64,000 bases of DNA from JBBKXP01 sp038251315 (lineage in GTDB: Bacteria; Pseudomonadota; Alphaproteobacteria; Rhodobacterales; Rhodobacteraceae). Shown here piece after piece: positions 26,193 through 35,082 of this stretch. The notes below the pieces were generated by a model. The model made no database searches. It saw only the letters and a program-made list of their open reading frames with translations, and was not told the DNA's origin. The DNA lies in the NCBI GenBank assembly GCA_038251315.1, contig JBBSBK010000002.1, positions 1 through 64,000 of the forward strand. Reading direction: 5' to 3'. How positions within the stretch are numbered: the first letter of the stretch is position 1; the number at the start of each line of letters is the position of its first letter. Both the position numbers and the translations under genes were made by a program.

Positions 26193-27094
26193 TCCCGATG
26201 CAGTTTTCCCCCGAAGTCGAAATCGCGCTCAAGGCCGGGACGCCCCTTGTCGCACTGGAAAGCACGATCATCACGCATGGGATGCCCTACCCTCAGAACG
26301 TCGACACCGCCCGCCGGGTCGAAGCCGAAGTGCGCGCTCACGCGGCCACGCCTGCGACAATAGCGGTGATCGATGGCGCACTGCATATCGGGCTCGACGC
26401 TGCCCGTTTGGATACGCTGGCGCAGGCCAAGGGCGTCGCCAAGCTGTCGCGCGCCGACATGGCGGCCTGCCTTGCGACGGGGGGTACGGGGGCGACCACG
26501 GTAGCGGCGACGATGATCGCCGCGCATCTGGCGGGCATAAGCGTTTTCGCCACCGGGGGTATCGGCGGGGTGCATCGGGGGGCCGAAACCACGTTCGACA
26601 TTTCGGCTGACCTGCAGGAAATGGCACAGACCCCGGTCATCGTCGTCGCCGCCGGGGCCAAGGCGATTCTCGACCTCAGGAAAACTTACGAAGTTCTGGA
26701 AACGCTTGGGGTTCCTGTTATCGCGTTCGGGCAGGACAGCCTGCCGGCCTTCTGGTCGGCGACGTCCGATATTGCGGCGCCGTTGCGCATGGACAGCGCC
26801 GCCGCCATCGCCGCCGCGCAAAAGATGCGGACCGCGATGGATATTCCCGGCGGTCAGCTTGTTGCCAATCCGATCCCGCTCGCCGACGAAATTCCGCCGG
26901 CAACCCTCTCGCCGCTCATCGACAGGGCGCTTGCCGAAGCTGCAGCGCAGGGGATCGCGGCCAAGGCAGTCACCCCATTCCTGCTGCAGCGCATCTTTGA
27001 ATTGACCGACGGTCGCAGCCTGATCGCCAATATCGCACTGGTTCTCAATAACGCCCGTCTGGCGGCGGCCATCGCGGTGGAAATGGCCCGTTAG
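26189..27094 (+). CDS. psuG: Pseudouridine-5'-phosphate glycosidase
   Basis: 301 residues. It cleaves the C-C glycosidic bond of pseudouridine 5'-phosphate to uracil and ribose 5-phosphate. Diagnostic segments are VALESTIITHGMPYPQN near the start, the glycine-rich TGGTGATTVAATM, and FATGGIGGVHRGAETTFDIS, which belongs to the substrate and Mn site. Its ATG overlaps the psuK stop, giving a complete two-gene pseudouridine salvage operon. Confidence 0.95.
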   Translation: MIPMQFSPEVEIALKAGTPLVALESTIITHGMPYPQNVDTARRVEAEVRAHAATPATIAVIDGALHIGLDAARLDTLAQAKGVAKLSRADMAACLATGGTGATTVAATMIAAHLAGISVFATGGIGGVHRGAETTFDISADLQEMAQTPVIVVAAGAKAILDLRKTYEVLETLGVPVIAFGQDSLPAFWSATSDIAAPLRMDSAAAIAAAQKMRTAMDIPGGQLVANPIPLADEIPPATLSPLIDRALAEAAAQGIAAKAVTPFLLQRIFELTDGRSLIANIALVLNNARLAAAIAVEMAR

Positions 27095-27129
27095 GCGGCC
27101 ATTGCCGCAGGCTCGGCGAACCCCTAGAT

Positions 27130-27897
27130 ATGGCGCAGCCAAGCTTGGGAACCGACGTGACAAAACCATTGCCGCCAGACCTGCCCAAACGCCGGTCGGG
27201 GCTTATCAGCGCCCTGCGCAACAACTTTCTGGCCGGATTGGTGGTGATTGCCCCGATCGGGCTGACGCTGTGGCTGATCCTGACGGTCATCGGCTGGATT
27301 GACGGGTTCGTCTGGCCCTTTGTGCCGCAGGCCTATCACCCCGAGGAACTGATCAACCGCTGGTTTGCCGACCCTTCCGGCGGCCAGCGGATCAGCATCA
27401 ACGTGCGCGGCATCGGGGTAATCCTGTTCTTTGCCTTTACCATCGCGGTCGGCTGGGTCGCCAAAGGCCTGGTGGGACGGTCGTTCCTGCGCTGGGGCGA
27501 AAGTCTGGTCGACCGGATGCCGGTGGTGCGGTCGATCTATAATGGCGTGAAACAAATTGCCGAGACGGTCTTTGCCCAAAGCGAGACAAGTTTCGACAAG
27601 GCCTGTCTGATCGAATACCCGCGCCGGGGTTCCTGGGGCATCGGGTTCATCTCGACCACTGCCAAGGGCGAGATCGCCCGCAGGATCGGCGTTGATCAGG
27701 AGATGGTGACGATCTTTATCCCGACGACGCCGAACCCGACATCCGGTTTTCTGCTGTTCGCGCCCCGGTCTGAGATTATCGAGCTTGAGATGTCGGTCGA
27801 GGATGCGGCGAAGCTGGTGATTTCGGCCGGGCTCGTCTACCCGACCGACCGAGCGGCGCTGGCGGCGAAACTGGCCGAAGAGAAGTCGGCACGCTAG
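27130..27897 (+). CDS. DUF502 inner-membrane protein
   Basis: 255 residues. Two N-terminal membrane segments (NFLAGLVVIAPIGLTLWLIL, then VILFFAFTIAVGWVA) flank a short periplasmic loop. The cytoplasmic part has the DUF502 signatures MPVVRSIYNGVKQIAETV, IGFISTT and IPTTPNPTSGFLLF. Function is unknown in the family. It is followed directly by the LysE gene; the ATG of that gene begins one base after this stop. Confidence 0.9.
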   Translation: MAQPSLGTDVTKPLPPDLPKRRSGLISALRNNFLAGLVVIAPIGLTLWLILTVIGWIDGFVWPFVPQAYHPEELINRWFADPSGGQRISINVRGIGVILFFAFTIAVGWVAKGLVGRSFLRWGESLVDRMPVVRSIYNGVKQIAETVFAQSETSFDKACLIEYPRRGSWGIGFISTTAKGEIARRIGVDQEMVTIFIPTTPNPTSGFLLFAPRSEIIELEMSVEDAAKLVISAGLVYPTDRAALAAKLAEEKSAR

Positions 27898-28503
27898 ATG
27901 TTGGTCGGTCCCGCGCTGACCGGTTTTGCCACCGGATTTTCGCTGATCCTTGCCATCGGGGCGCAGAATGCCTTTGTGCTGCGGCAAGGACTACTGCGCG
28001 CGCATGTGTTCTGGCTGTGTCTGCTGTGTGCAGTGTCTGACACGCTGCTGATCGCAGCCGGGGTCATCGGGTTCGGCGCCGCTGTCGCGAGCTTTCCGGC
28101 CCTGCCCCGGATCATGGCGCTGGGTGGCGCGGGGTTTCTGGCGGTTTACGGCGCACAACGCTTGCTGGCCGCGTGGCGGGGCGATTATGCAATGACGCTG
28201 GAAGGCACCTCTGCGGGCCTTTGGGCGACGCTCGCCACCGGTGCCGCTTTCACCTGGCTGAACCCGCACGTCTATCTGGACACGCTTGGTCTGGTCGGCG
28301 CGGTATCGACGCAATATCACGCCCTTGCGGCCAAGGCTGCCTTTGGCAGCGGCGCGGTGCTTGCGTCGTTCGTGTTCTTCTTCGGACTTGGCTACGGCGC
28401 CCGCTTGCTGGCCCCGGTCATGCGATCGGCGCGGGCTTGGCGGATGCTGGACGTACTGATCGGCCTCGTGATGTGGGCGCTCGCGGTCAAACTGATGGTT
28501 TGA
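27898..28503 (+). CDS. LysE/ArgO family amino-acid exporter
   Basis: 201 residues with about six membrane helices. The N-terminal LAIGAQNAFVLRQGLLR is the family hallmark, and FTWLNPHVYLDTLGLVGAV matches the ArgO/LysE helix with the conserved NPH motif. It would export lysine, arginine or related basic amino acids. The start abuts the DUF502 stop, suggesting cotranscription. Confidence 0.92.
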   Translation: MLVGPALTGFATGFSLILAIGAQNAFVLRQGLLRAHVFWLCLLCAVSDTLLIAAGVIGFGAAVASFPALPRIMALGGAGFLAVYGAQRLLAAWRGDYAMTLEGTSAGLWATLATGAAFTWLNPHVYLDTLGLVGAVSTQYHALAAKAAFGSGAVLASFVFFFGLGYGARLLAPVMRSARAWRMLDVLIGLVMWALAVKLMV

Positions 28504-28505
28504 CC

Positions 28506-29279
28506 TTACAAGGCTGTCCAGCCGCCATCGACGCTGATCGTCGTGCCGGTGATCTGATCGGCGGCAGCCGAACACAGGAAAACCGCCGTTCCACCCAGCT
28601 GTTCGACGGTCGCGAATTCCTTGGACGGCTGGCGGGCCAGCATCACTTCGCGCACCACGGTATCGCGATCCATTCCATGCGTCTTCATCTGCGCCGGGAT
28701 TTGCGCCTCGACCAGCGGCGTCAGGACGTAACCGGGGCAGATCGCGTTGCAGGTGATGGGATCGGTCGCGGTTTCCAGCGCCGTCGTCTTGGTCAGCCCG
28801 ACCAGCCCATGCTTGGCGGAGATGTAGGCGGATTTGTAGGGCGAGGCGGTCAATCCGTGGGCGCTGGCAATATTCACCACCCTGCCCCAGCCTGCCGCCC
28901 GCATCAGCGGCAAGGCAACCGCCGTGGTGTGAAAGGCGGAACTGAGATTGATCGCGATGATCGCGTCCCATTTTTCCGGTGGGAAATCCTCGATCGGGGC
29001 GATGTGCTGGATACCCGCATTGTTGACCAGGATATCGCAGGCACCGGCTCGCGCGATCAGGGCGCGGCAATCGGCACCCCTGGCCATGTCGGCGGCGATG
29101 TAGCGGGCAGATATTCCGAATTCGCTGGCCAGATCCGCCGCCAGCGCGTGATCCTCGGGCCGGTCGGTGAACGAATTCAGAACGAGATCTGCCCCGGCGC
29201 GGGCCATCTCGCGGGCAACGCCCAGCCCGATGCCCGAATTCGAGCCGGTGATGACGGCGGTTTTCCCTGCAAGTGACAT
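28506..29279 (-). CDS. bdhA: 3-hydroxybutyrate dehydrogenase (SDR family)
   Basis: 257 residues. NAD-binding TGSNSGIGLGVA, NNAGIQH, and the catalytic pair Tyr/Lys in YKSAYISAKHG are intact; the C-terminal GTTISVDGGWTAL is typical of the enzyme that interconverts 3-hydroxybutyrate and acetoacetate in PHB turnover. The ATG at 29279 aligns with family starts and has AAGGA about 10 bases upstream. It is convergent with the LysE gene, two bases apart. Confidence 0.88.
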   Translation of the reverse strand: MSLAGKTAVITGSNSGIGLGVAREMARAGADLVLNSFTDRPEDHALAADLASEFGISARYIAADMARGADCRALIARAGACDILVNNAGIQHIAPIEDFPPEKWDAIIAINLSSAFHTTAVALPLMRAAGWGRVVNIASAHGLTASPYKSAYISAKHGLVGLTKTTALETATDPITCNAICPGYVLTPLVEAQIPAQMKTHGMDRDTVVREVMLARQPSKEFATVEQLGGTAVFLCSAAADQITGTTISVDGGWTAL

Positions 29280-29412
29280 GAGCGGCAATCCTTTTCAGCG
29301 GTTGGCGCCGGTGTAATGTGGCGCCGGGGATTTGTCAGCGGGCGCTGGACGAATATCCGGGGGCGATGATTCTCGATTTTCCCGACCGATCCCGTGTCAC
29401 GGCCATCGGCCA

Positions 29413-29441
29413 TAAAAAAACGCCCGCACAAGGCGGGCGTT
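29413..29441 (-). terminator. Rho-independent terminator of a minus-strand small transcript
   Basis: On the minus strand ACGCCCGC, loop CTTGT, GCGGGCGT is followed by a run of seven T. This is the strongest intrinsic terminator in the window. No protein gene on that strand ends here, since the flanking ABC binding-protein gene runs the other way. Hence the small RNA proposal. Confidence 0.85.
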
Positions 29442-29488
29442 AAGTTATTGAGGCAGGTTTCATACAGGCAAGAAACCTATCGAGCAGT
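29413..29488 (-). ncRNA. Candidate small RNA of about 75 nt
   Basis: A promoter-like element on the minus strand (see 29495-29523) would start a transcript near 29488. It would contain a perfect 7-bp hairpin, AGGTTTC / GAAACCT at 29455-29461 and 29472-29478 with a 10-base loop, then a single-stranded A/U-rich linker. It ends at a classic intrinsic terminator. This two-hairpin, Hfq-type layout is typical of trans-acting regulatory RNAs. It lies in the 322-bp gap between bdhA and the ABC binding protein. I do not recognise a named family; expression is not shown. Confidence 0.6.
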
Positions 29489-29494
29489 GAACAT

Positions 29495-29523
29495 GTTATA
29501 AGCCTTTCGGCGCCGAGGTCCAA
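29495..29523 (-). promoter_or_regulatory. Sigma-70 promoter for the candidate small RNA
   Basis: Minus strand TTGGAC (29518-29523), exactly 17-base spacer, TATAAC (29495-29500). Both hexamers differ by one or two bases from the consensus and no minus-strand protein gene starts nearby, so its natural product is the short RNA ending at 29413. Confidence 0.65.
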
Positions 29524-29601
29524 GCTAAAAGTTTGAAAAGGCACAAAAGCCCGTTTAGGTTCGCCGCCAACAGGGACTGACACAAACGGATTGTTGCCAA
29601 A

Positions 29602-31419
29602 ATGAAACCAGAGTTTTTCCGCCGCCTGCGCTGCCTTGGCATCGCCGCCACTCTTGTCGTCAGCGCCGGCGCGACGACGGGTGAACCCCGACACGGCATA
29701 GCTATGTATGGCGACCCCGCCTTGCCACCAGACTTTGTATCCCTGCCCTACGCCAACCCCGACGCACCCTTCGGCGGGCGGATCGTCACCGCCGAGGTCG
29801 GGTCATTCGACAGCCTCAATCCCTGGGCGCTCAAGGGGTCGACGTCGTGGCAACTGCCCTCGCTCATCGGCGAGACGCTGATGGGCCGCACCCTCGACGA
29901 ACCCTTCACGCTCTACGGACTTTTGGCCGAATCAATCGACACCGGGCCGAATCGCGAGTGGGTCGAATTCACCCTGCGACCCGAGGCCCGGTTCAGCGAC
30001 GGCAATCCCGTCACGGTCGAGGACGTTATCTGGTCGTTCGAAGCGCTCGGCACCGTCGGCCATCCGAAATACCACGGGTTGTGGGAAAAGATCGCCAGCA
30101 TGGAAAAGGTCGGCGACCGCAGGGTCCGCATCACCTTCAACACCGCAGACCGCGAACTGGCGCTGCTGTCCGGCCTGCGCCCGATTCTGGAAAAGGCCCA
30201 GTGGGAGGGCGTCGATTTCGCGGAAAGCGGCCTCAGCGTCGTACCGATCACCTCGGCCCCCTACGTGATCGACGATTTCGAGGCGGGGCGATTCATCTCG
30301 CTGAAGCGCAACCCGGATTACTGGGGTAACGACGTGCCGTTCCGGCGCGGCACCAACGTGGTTGACGAGGTGCGGATCGAATACTTTGGTGACGAGACAG
30401 CAGCCTTTGAGGCGTTCAAGACTGGCGAGGTCAATTTTACGCGCGAATTCAACGTCGCCCGGTGGGACGGCCAATACGATTTTCCCGCCGTGCAGTCTGG
30501 CGACGTGGTGAAAGCGGTCCTGCCGCACCAACGCCCATCGGGGATGACCGGATTCGTGATGAACAGTCGCAAGCCGCTGTTCGCCGACTGGCGGGTCCGC
30601 GATGCGATGATTCAGGCCTTCAACTTTGAATTCATCAACGACACGATGACCGGCGGGGCGCAGCCACGGATTACGTCGTATTGGTCGAATTCTCCGCTGT
30701 CGATGACCCACGACGCGGCATCGGGCCGGGTGCTGGAATTCCTCGAACCTTTCGCCGCCGACCTGACCCCCGGCACGCTGGAAGGCTACGAACTGCCGAT
30801 GGGCGATGGCAGCGAACGCAATCGTGCCGGAATCACCGCCGCAATGGACGAGATGGCCGCTGCCGGCTGGACGGTGCAGGATGGCGTCATGAAGAACGCC
30901 GACGGCGCGCCATTCGCATTCGAGATCCTGCTGGAAAACGGCGCATCGGAAAATCAGGCGATCATCGACATGTATGTGCAGGCGCTGCACCGGCTGGGGA
31001 TCACCCCGACTGTCACCAATGTCGATTCTGCCCAGTACAAGCAGCGCACGGACACCTACGATTTTGATATGACCTATTACCGGCGGGCGGTGTCGCTGTC
31101 GCCGGGAAACGAGCAGTACGCCTATTACGGGTCAGAAATGGCTGACGAACCGGGCGGACGCAACCTGATGGGGATCAAATCGCCCGCCGTCGATGCCCTG
31201 ATCGGGCGGCTGCTGACTTCGGAAAGCCGGGACGATTTCGTCGCTGCGGTGCAGGCGCTGGACCGGGTGCTCACGACGGGACGCTATGTGATCCCGATCT
31301 ATCAATGGAATATCAGCCGGATCGCCTATTCCAGGAACCTGCACTATCCCGAATATCTGCCGATCTTTGGCGACTGGCAGGGCTGGCAACCCGATGTCTG
31401 GTGGTGGCAGGAAGGTTAG
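29602..31419 (+). CDS. ABC transporter substrate-binding protein, peptide/opine family 5 (YejA-like)
   Basis: 605 residues with an N-terminal signal peptide ending near ATTG. Family 5 features include FTLRPEARFSDGNPVTVEDVIWS, the hinge region RNPDYWG, and the C-terminal QWNISRIAYSRNL. The form with GIAMYGDPALPPDFVSLPYANPDAP is typical of YejA-like peptide binding proteins. No permease or ATPase genes follow, so it is an orphan that must use a transporter encoded elsewhere. Confidence 0.9.
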   Translation: MKPEFFRRLRCLGIAATLVVSAGATTGEPRHGIAMYGDPALPPDFVSLPYANPDAPFGGRIVTAEVGSFDSLNPWALKGSTSWQLPSLIGETLMGRTLDEPFTLYGLLAESIDTGPNREWVEFTLRPEARFSDGNPVTVEDVIWSFEALGTVGHPKYHGLWEKIASMEKVGDRRVRITFNTADRELALLSGLRPILEKAQWEGVDFAESGLSVVPITSAPYVIDDFEAGRFISLKRNPDYWGNDVPFRRGTNVVDEVRIEYFGDETAAFEAFKTGEVNFTREFNVARWDGQYDFPAVQSGDVVKAVLPHQRPSGMTGFVMNSRKPLFADWRVRDAMIQAFNFEFINDTMTGGAQPRITSYWSNSPLSMTHDAASGRVLEFLEPFAADLTPGTLEGYELPMGDGSERNRAGITAAMDEMAAAGWTVQDGVMKNADGAPFAFEILLENGASENQAIIDMYVQALHRLGITPTVTNVDSAQYKQRTDTYDFDMTYYRRAVSLSPGNEQYAYYGSEMADEPGGRNLMGIKSPAVDALIGRLLTSESRDDFVAAVQALDRVLTTGRYVIPIYQWNISRIAYSRNLHYPEYLPIFGDWQGWQPDVWWWQEG

Positions 31420-31510
31420 GTCGGAACCCTTTCACCGCTGAACCATTGGGTTCGCGACAGGGGTTCGCGACGGGGCGGACCCCTCAGCTTTTCATCGACA
31501 GGAGAACTTT

Positions 31511-32500
31511 ATGGACTATCGGCGTTTGGGAAAATCGGGCCTTCAGGTCAGTGAACTTTCGTTCGGATCATGGGTCACCTTCGGCAAGCAGGTCGATCAG
31601 GGTGACGCGAAGAAAATGATGACCACGGCCTACGACGCCGGGGTCAACTTTTTCGACAACGCCGAAGCCTACGAGGCCGGAAACTCGGAAACCCTGATGG
31701 GGCAGGCACTGACCGATCTCGCATGGGGTCGGGACACTTACATCGTGTCGTCCAAGGTGTTCTGGGGTGGTGAAAAACCGACGCAGCGCGGGCTGAGCCG
31801 CAAGCATGTCACCGATGCCTGCCATGCAGCGCTGCGCCGGTTGCAGGTCGACTACCTCGACCTCTATTTCTGCCACCGCCCCGACCCGGACACGCCCATC
31901 GTCGAAACCGTCCGGGCGATGCATGACCTGATCGCGCAGGGCAAGGTGCTCTATTGGGGCACGTCCGAATGGTCGGCGCAGCAGATTACCGAGGCGCATG
32001 TTGCCGCCCGCGAATGGGGTCTGACGCCGCCGACGATGGAACAGCCGCAATACAACCTGTTCGAACGTCAGAAGGTCGAGGGCGACTATGCCCCGCTTTA
32101 CGACAGCTTTGGTCTGGGCACGACAATCTGGTCGCCGCTCGCCTCGGGCATCCTGACGGGCAAGTATAACGACGGAATCCCCGACGACAGCCGGGTCAAC
32201 CTGCCCGGCTACGAATGGCTCCGCGACATGGTACAATCCGAGGCCGGCAAGGCGCGGCTGAAGAAGGTCGGCAAGCTGGCCGATCTGGCCAAAAAGATCG
32301 ACATGCCGATCCATCACATGGCGCTGTTGTGGTGTCTGGCCAATCCGCATGTCTCGACAGTGATCCTGGGCGCATCGCGGTTGGAACAACTGACTGACAA
32401 CCTTTCGGCGCTCGAGGTCAAAGACCGGGTCGATGCTGGCGTGATGGCACAGATCGACAAGATCATGGACAACAAGCCCGATGAACCACGCCGGTTTTGA
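31511..32500 (+). CDS. Aldo/keto reductase (potassium-channel beta-subunit-like)
   Basis: 329 residues. The TIM-barrel AKR signatures are GVNFFDNAEAYEAGNSE with the catalytic tyrosine, the lysine in VSSKVFWGG, YFCHRPDPDTP, and the NADPH-binding tail STVILGASRLEQL. This subgroup (YghZ/Kv-beta-like) reduces aldehydes such as methylglyoxal. AGGAG precedes the ATG at 31511. It stands alone between two unrelated genes. Confidence 0.9.
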   Translation: MDYRRLGKSGLQVSELSFGSWVTFGKQVDQGDAKKMMTTAYDAGVNFFDNAEAYEAGNSETLMGQALTDLAWGRDTYIVSSKVFWGGEKPTQRGLSRKHVTDACHAALRRLQVDYLDLYFCHRPDPDTPIVETVRAMHDLIAQGKVLYWGTSEWSAQQITEAHVAAREWGLTPPTMEQPQYNLFERQKVEGDYAPLYDSFGLGTTIWSPLASGILTGKYNDGIPDDSRVNLPGYEWLRDMVQSEAGKARLKKVGKLADLAKKIDMPIHHMALLWCLANPHVSTVILGASRLEQLTDNLSALEVKDRVDAGVMAQIDKIMDNKPDEPRRF

Positions 32501-32582
32501 ACGCGTCGTCGTTTTCACCCGCCAAGGGAACTCCAACGACCCTGTGGGGTTGTGCCTTGCACCCCCCAAGGAGAACCGCAAG

Positions 32583-32933
32583 ATGCAATGGACAGACGTA
32601 AGCCGACATTGGGCCGCCCATATTCCACGGATCATGACCCAATGGCCGGAACTTGACGAGGACGAGGTTTCCGCCGCCGACGGTAGCCGCGAACAGTTTG
32701 AAAAGGTGCTGGCCGATCGGCATGATCTGACCCGGACCGAGGCGCAGGTCGTGATTGCCGAATGGTTGCAGGGCATGGAACCTGCGGACGCGATCATGGA
32801 CGACACCCGCGACAACGAACGGATCAGCGCATCGGCGGCTGATATTCCGGCGGGCGAGGATGTTTATGACGACGATGCGGCGTTTGGCGACGACGATATC
32901 CCGAACACGCCGATCGGCAAGGTCAGCGGCTGA
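32583..32933 (+). CDS. Small CsbD-like acidic protein
   Basis: 116 residues. The N-terminal ~60 residues repeat the spacing of CsbD-type stress proteins: an early tryptophan, a central W-x-L-x-x-D, a G-x-R-E-x-F stretch, and a terminal T-x-x-E-A-x-x-x-x-x-W. The C-terminal half is strongly acidic and lacks predicted structure. AAGGAGAA lies before the ATG at 32583, favouring it over the longer frame. CsbD proteins are stress-induced with unknown biochemical role. Confidence 0.65.
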   Translation: MQWTDVSRHWAAHIPRIMTQWPELDEDEVSAADGSREQFEKVLADRHDLTRTEAQVVIAEWLQGMEPADAIMDDTRDNERISASAADIPAGEDVYDDDAAFGDDDIPNTPIGKVSG

Positions 32934-32969
32934 CTTGCATCGCCGACCTTGCGGGGCTAGCCAGACCGG

Positions 32970-34439
32970 ATGATCGGCCCCTGCCCCAACCCTTTCAACA
33001 TGGCTGCGCATGTGTTGGCGCAGGCAAAGGCGCAACCTGACAAGACTGCCCTGTCGGTCCTGGGTGCGCAGACCGATGACTGGTCCTATGCGCGTTTGAC
33101 CTCCGCTGTTTTGGGTACAGCCACGGGTTTGCTGGCGCGTGGTCTTGTCCCCGGCGACCGCATCCTGCTGCGGCTGTGCAATACCCCGGATTTCCCGATT
33201 CTATATCTCGCCTGCATCGCCGTCGGAGTCATTCCGGTGCCGACCTCGGCGCAACTGACAGTGCCCGAGATTACCCAGATCACCGCCGACATCGGCCCGG
33301 CCCTGATCGTCGCAGCCCCCGGCATCGCGCTTCCCGACCATCCCTGTCCGGTCATTGAGGCGGCAGATCTGGCGGCCATGCGCAACTTGCCCCCGGCGCG
33401 CCCGGTCATGGGCGATCCGCACCGCCCCGCATACATCATCTACACGTCGGGCACCTCGGGTCGGCCCCGCGCCGTGGTCCACGCGCATCGGGCTATCTGG
33501 GCGCGGCGGATGATGCATGCGGGATGGGAGGGACTGACGGCCACCGATCGGCTGTTGCACGCGGGGGCGTTCAACTGGACCTATACGCTTGGCACCGGGC
33601 TGATGGACCCTTGGGTGTTCGGGGCAACCGCGCTGATCCCCGCCGATGGCACCCCGATCGGCGATCTGCCACAAATGCTTGCCGCACACGATGCGACGAT
33701 ATTCGCCGGCGCACCCGGGGTGTTCCGGCAGATGCTGCGGCACCCGATGCCACCCTTGCCCACCCTGCGCCATGCCCTGTCTGCCGGAGAAAAGCTGTCC
33801 GATGACACACGCCTGGCGTGGGAACGTGCCACCGGAACTGCCATTCACGAGGCTTACGGCTTGTCCGAATGTTCGACCTTCATTTCCGGCAGTCCCGAGC
33901 GTCCGGCACCGCCCGGCACGCTTGGCCTGCCCCAACCGGGCCGTCAGGTGGCGATCATGGCCGATGGCACGATCGCCGTCCATCGCAACGATCCGGGGCT
34001 GATGCTGGGCTATCTGAACCAGCCCGCCGACACCGCCGCACGCTTTGCCGGCGACTGGTTCCTGACCGGCGACATGGGCGAACATGGGCCGGATGGCGCA
34101 ATCACCTATCTGGGGCGGACCGACGACATGATGAACGCCGGCGGCTACCGGGTGTCGCCGATCGAGATCGAAACTGCGCTGGCCTGCTGCCGCGGCCTGA
34201 CCGAAGTGGCTGCCTGCGAAGTCACCGTGAAACCCGGCACATCGGTCATCGCGGCCTTTTACGTCGCCGCAGATGTGCTAGACGCGGACGCGCTGGCGGC
34301 GCACGCGGCGTCATGCCTCGCCCGCTACAAGCACCCGCGCCTCTACGTGCGCGTTCCGGCTCTGCCCCGCGGAGCCAACAACAAGCTGCTGCGCCGCAAA
34401 CTGCGCGCCGATTGGGAGGCCGTTCATGGTCAAACTTGA
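32970..34439 (+). CDS. Class I adenylate-forming enzyme (acyl/benzoate-CoA ligase type)
   Basis: 489 residues. AMP-binding motifs are intact: IIYTSGTSGRPRAVVHAHRA (P-loop), HEAYGLSECSTF, TGDMGEHGPDGAITYLGRTDD and the hinge, with a C-terminal lysine near NNKLLRRKLR. It activates a carboxylic acid to an acyl adenylate and transfers it to CoA; the acid is unknown. Its end overlaps the start of the DsbA-family gene by 14 bases, suggesting a three-gene operon with the MFS exporter. Confidence 0.88.
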   Translation: MIGPCPNPFNMAAHVLAQAKAQPDKTALSVLGAQTDDWSYARLTSAVLGTATGLLARGLVPGDRILLRLCNTPDFPILYLACIAVGVIPVPTSAQLTVPEITQITADIGPALIVAAPGIALPDHPCPVIEAADLAAMRNLPPARPVMGDPHRPAYIIYTSGTSGRPRAVVHAHRAIWARRMMHAGWEGLTATDRLLHAGAFNWTYTLGTGLMDPWVFGATALIPADGTPIGDLPQMLAAHDATIFAGAPGVFRQMLRHPMPPLPTLRHALSAGEKLSDDTRLAWERATGTAIHEAYGLSECSTFISGSPERPAPPGTLGLPQPGRQVAIMADGTIAVHRNDPGLMLGYLNQPADTAARFAGDWFLTGDMGEHGPDGAITYLGRTDDMMNAGGYRVSPIEIETALACCRGLTEVAACEVTVKPGTSVIAAFYVAADVLDADALAAHAASCLARYKHPRLYVRVPALPRGANNKLLRRKLRADWEAVHGQT

Positions 34440-35082
34440 TATTCTGTCCGATCCGATCTGCCCCTGGTGCTATATCGGCAAGGCCAACCTTGATCGCGCA
34501 CTGGAAAAGGTCGGCGATCACCCGTTCCAAATCGAATGGCATCCGTTTCAGTTGAACCCGGACATGCCTGTCGGCGGGATGGGGCGGCGGGACTATCTGG
34601 AGGCCAAGTTCGGCGGCAAGGAAGGCGTGGTGCGGGCCTACGCGCCGGTCGTGGCCGCTGCCGAAAAAGCGGGCCTCAAGATCGATTTCGAGGCGATGCA
34701 ACGCACGCCCAACACGCTGGACGCGCACCGCCTGATCCACTGGGCGGGGATCGAGGAACGCCAGACGCTTGTTGTCGACCGCCTTTTCAAGGCCTATTTC
34801 GTGGAAGGCCGCAATATCGGCGATCACGAGGTTCTGGCCGATATTGCTGACGGCGCAGGCATGGACGCGGGCGTAATCGCCCGCCTGCTGGCCAGCGACG
34901 CCGACGCCGACGACATCCGCAAGCGCGATGCACACAGCCGCCAAATGGGCGTGAATTCGGTGCCGACCTTTATCGTCGCCGGCCAGCACGCCGTGCCGGG
35001 GGCGCAACCGCCCGAGGTGTGGGAACGGGTGATCGACGAAATGACGACACAGATTGCCGCACCGACCAAGGACGAAACTTGA
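34426..35082 (+). CDS. DsbA-family oxidoreductase (FrnE-like)
   Basis: 218 residues. The thioredoxin-fold active site C12-P-W-C15 is close to the N-terminus without a signal peptide, so it is cytoplasmic, as in FrnE. Other marks are IEWHPFQLNPDMP and the cis-proline region NSVPTFIVAGQHAVPGAQ. FrnE proteins reduce or isomerise disulfides and are linked to polyketide synthesis or stress tolerance. It overlaps both neighbours, the ligase upstream and the exporter downstream. Confidence 0.88.
   Translation: MVKLDILSDPICPWCYIGKANLDRALEKVGDHPFQIEWHPFQLNPDMPVGGMGRRDYLEAKFGGKEGVVRAYAPVVAAAEKAGLKIDFEAMQRTPNTLDAHRLIHWAGIEERQTLVVDRLFKAYFVEGRNIGDHEVLADIADGAGMDAGVIARLLASDADADDIRKRDAHSRQMGVNSVPTFIVAGQHAVPGAQPPEVWERVIDEMTTQIAAPTKDET

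Noticed and set aside
28173..29276. Long + strand frame (367 codons) across the bdhA region
   Set aside because: It is the antisense of 3-hydroxybutyrate dehydrogenase, whose SDR catalytic motifs are intact on the minus strand.
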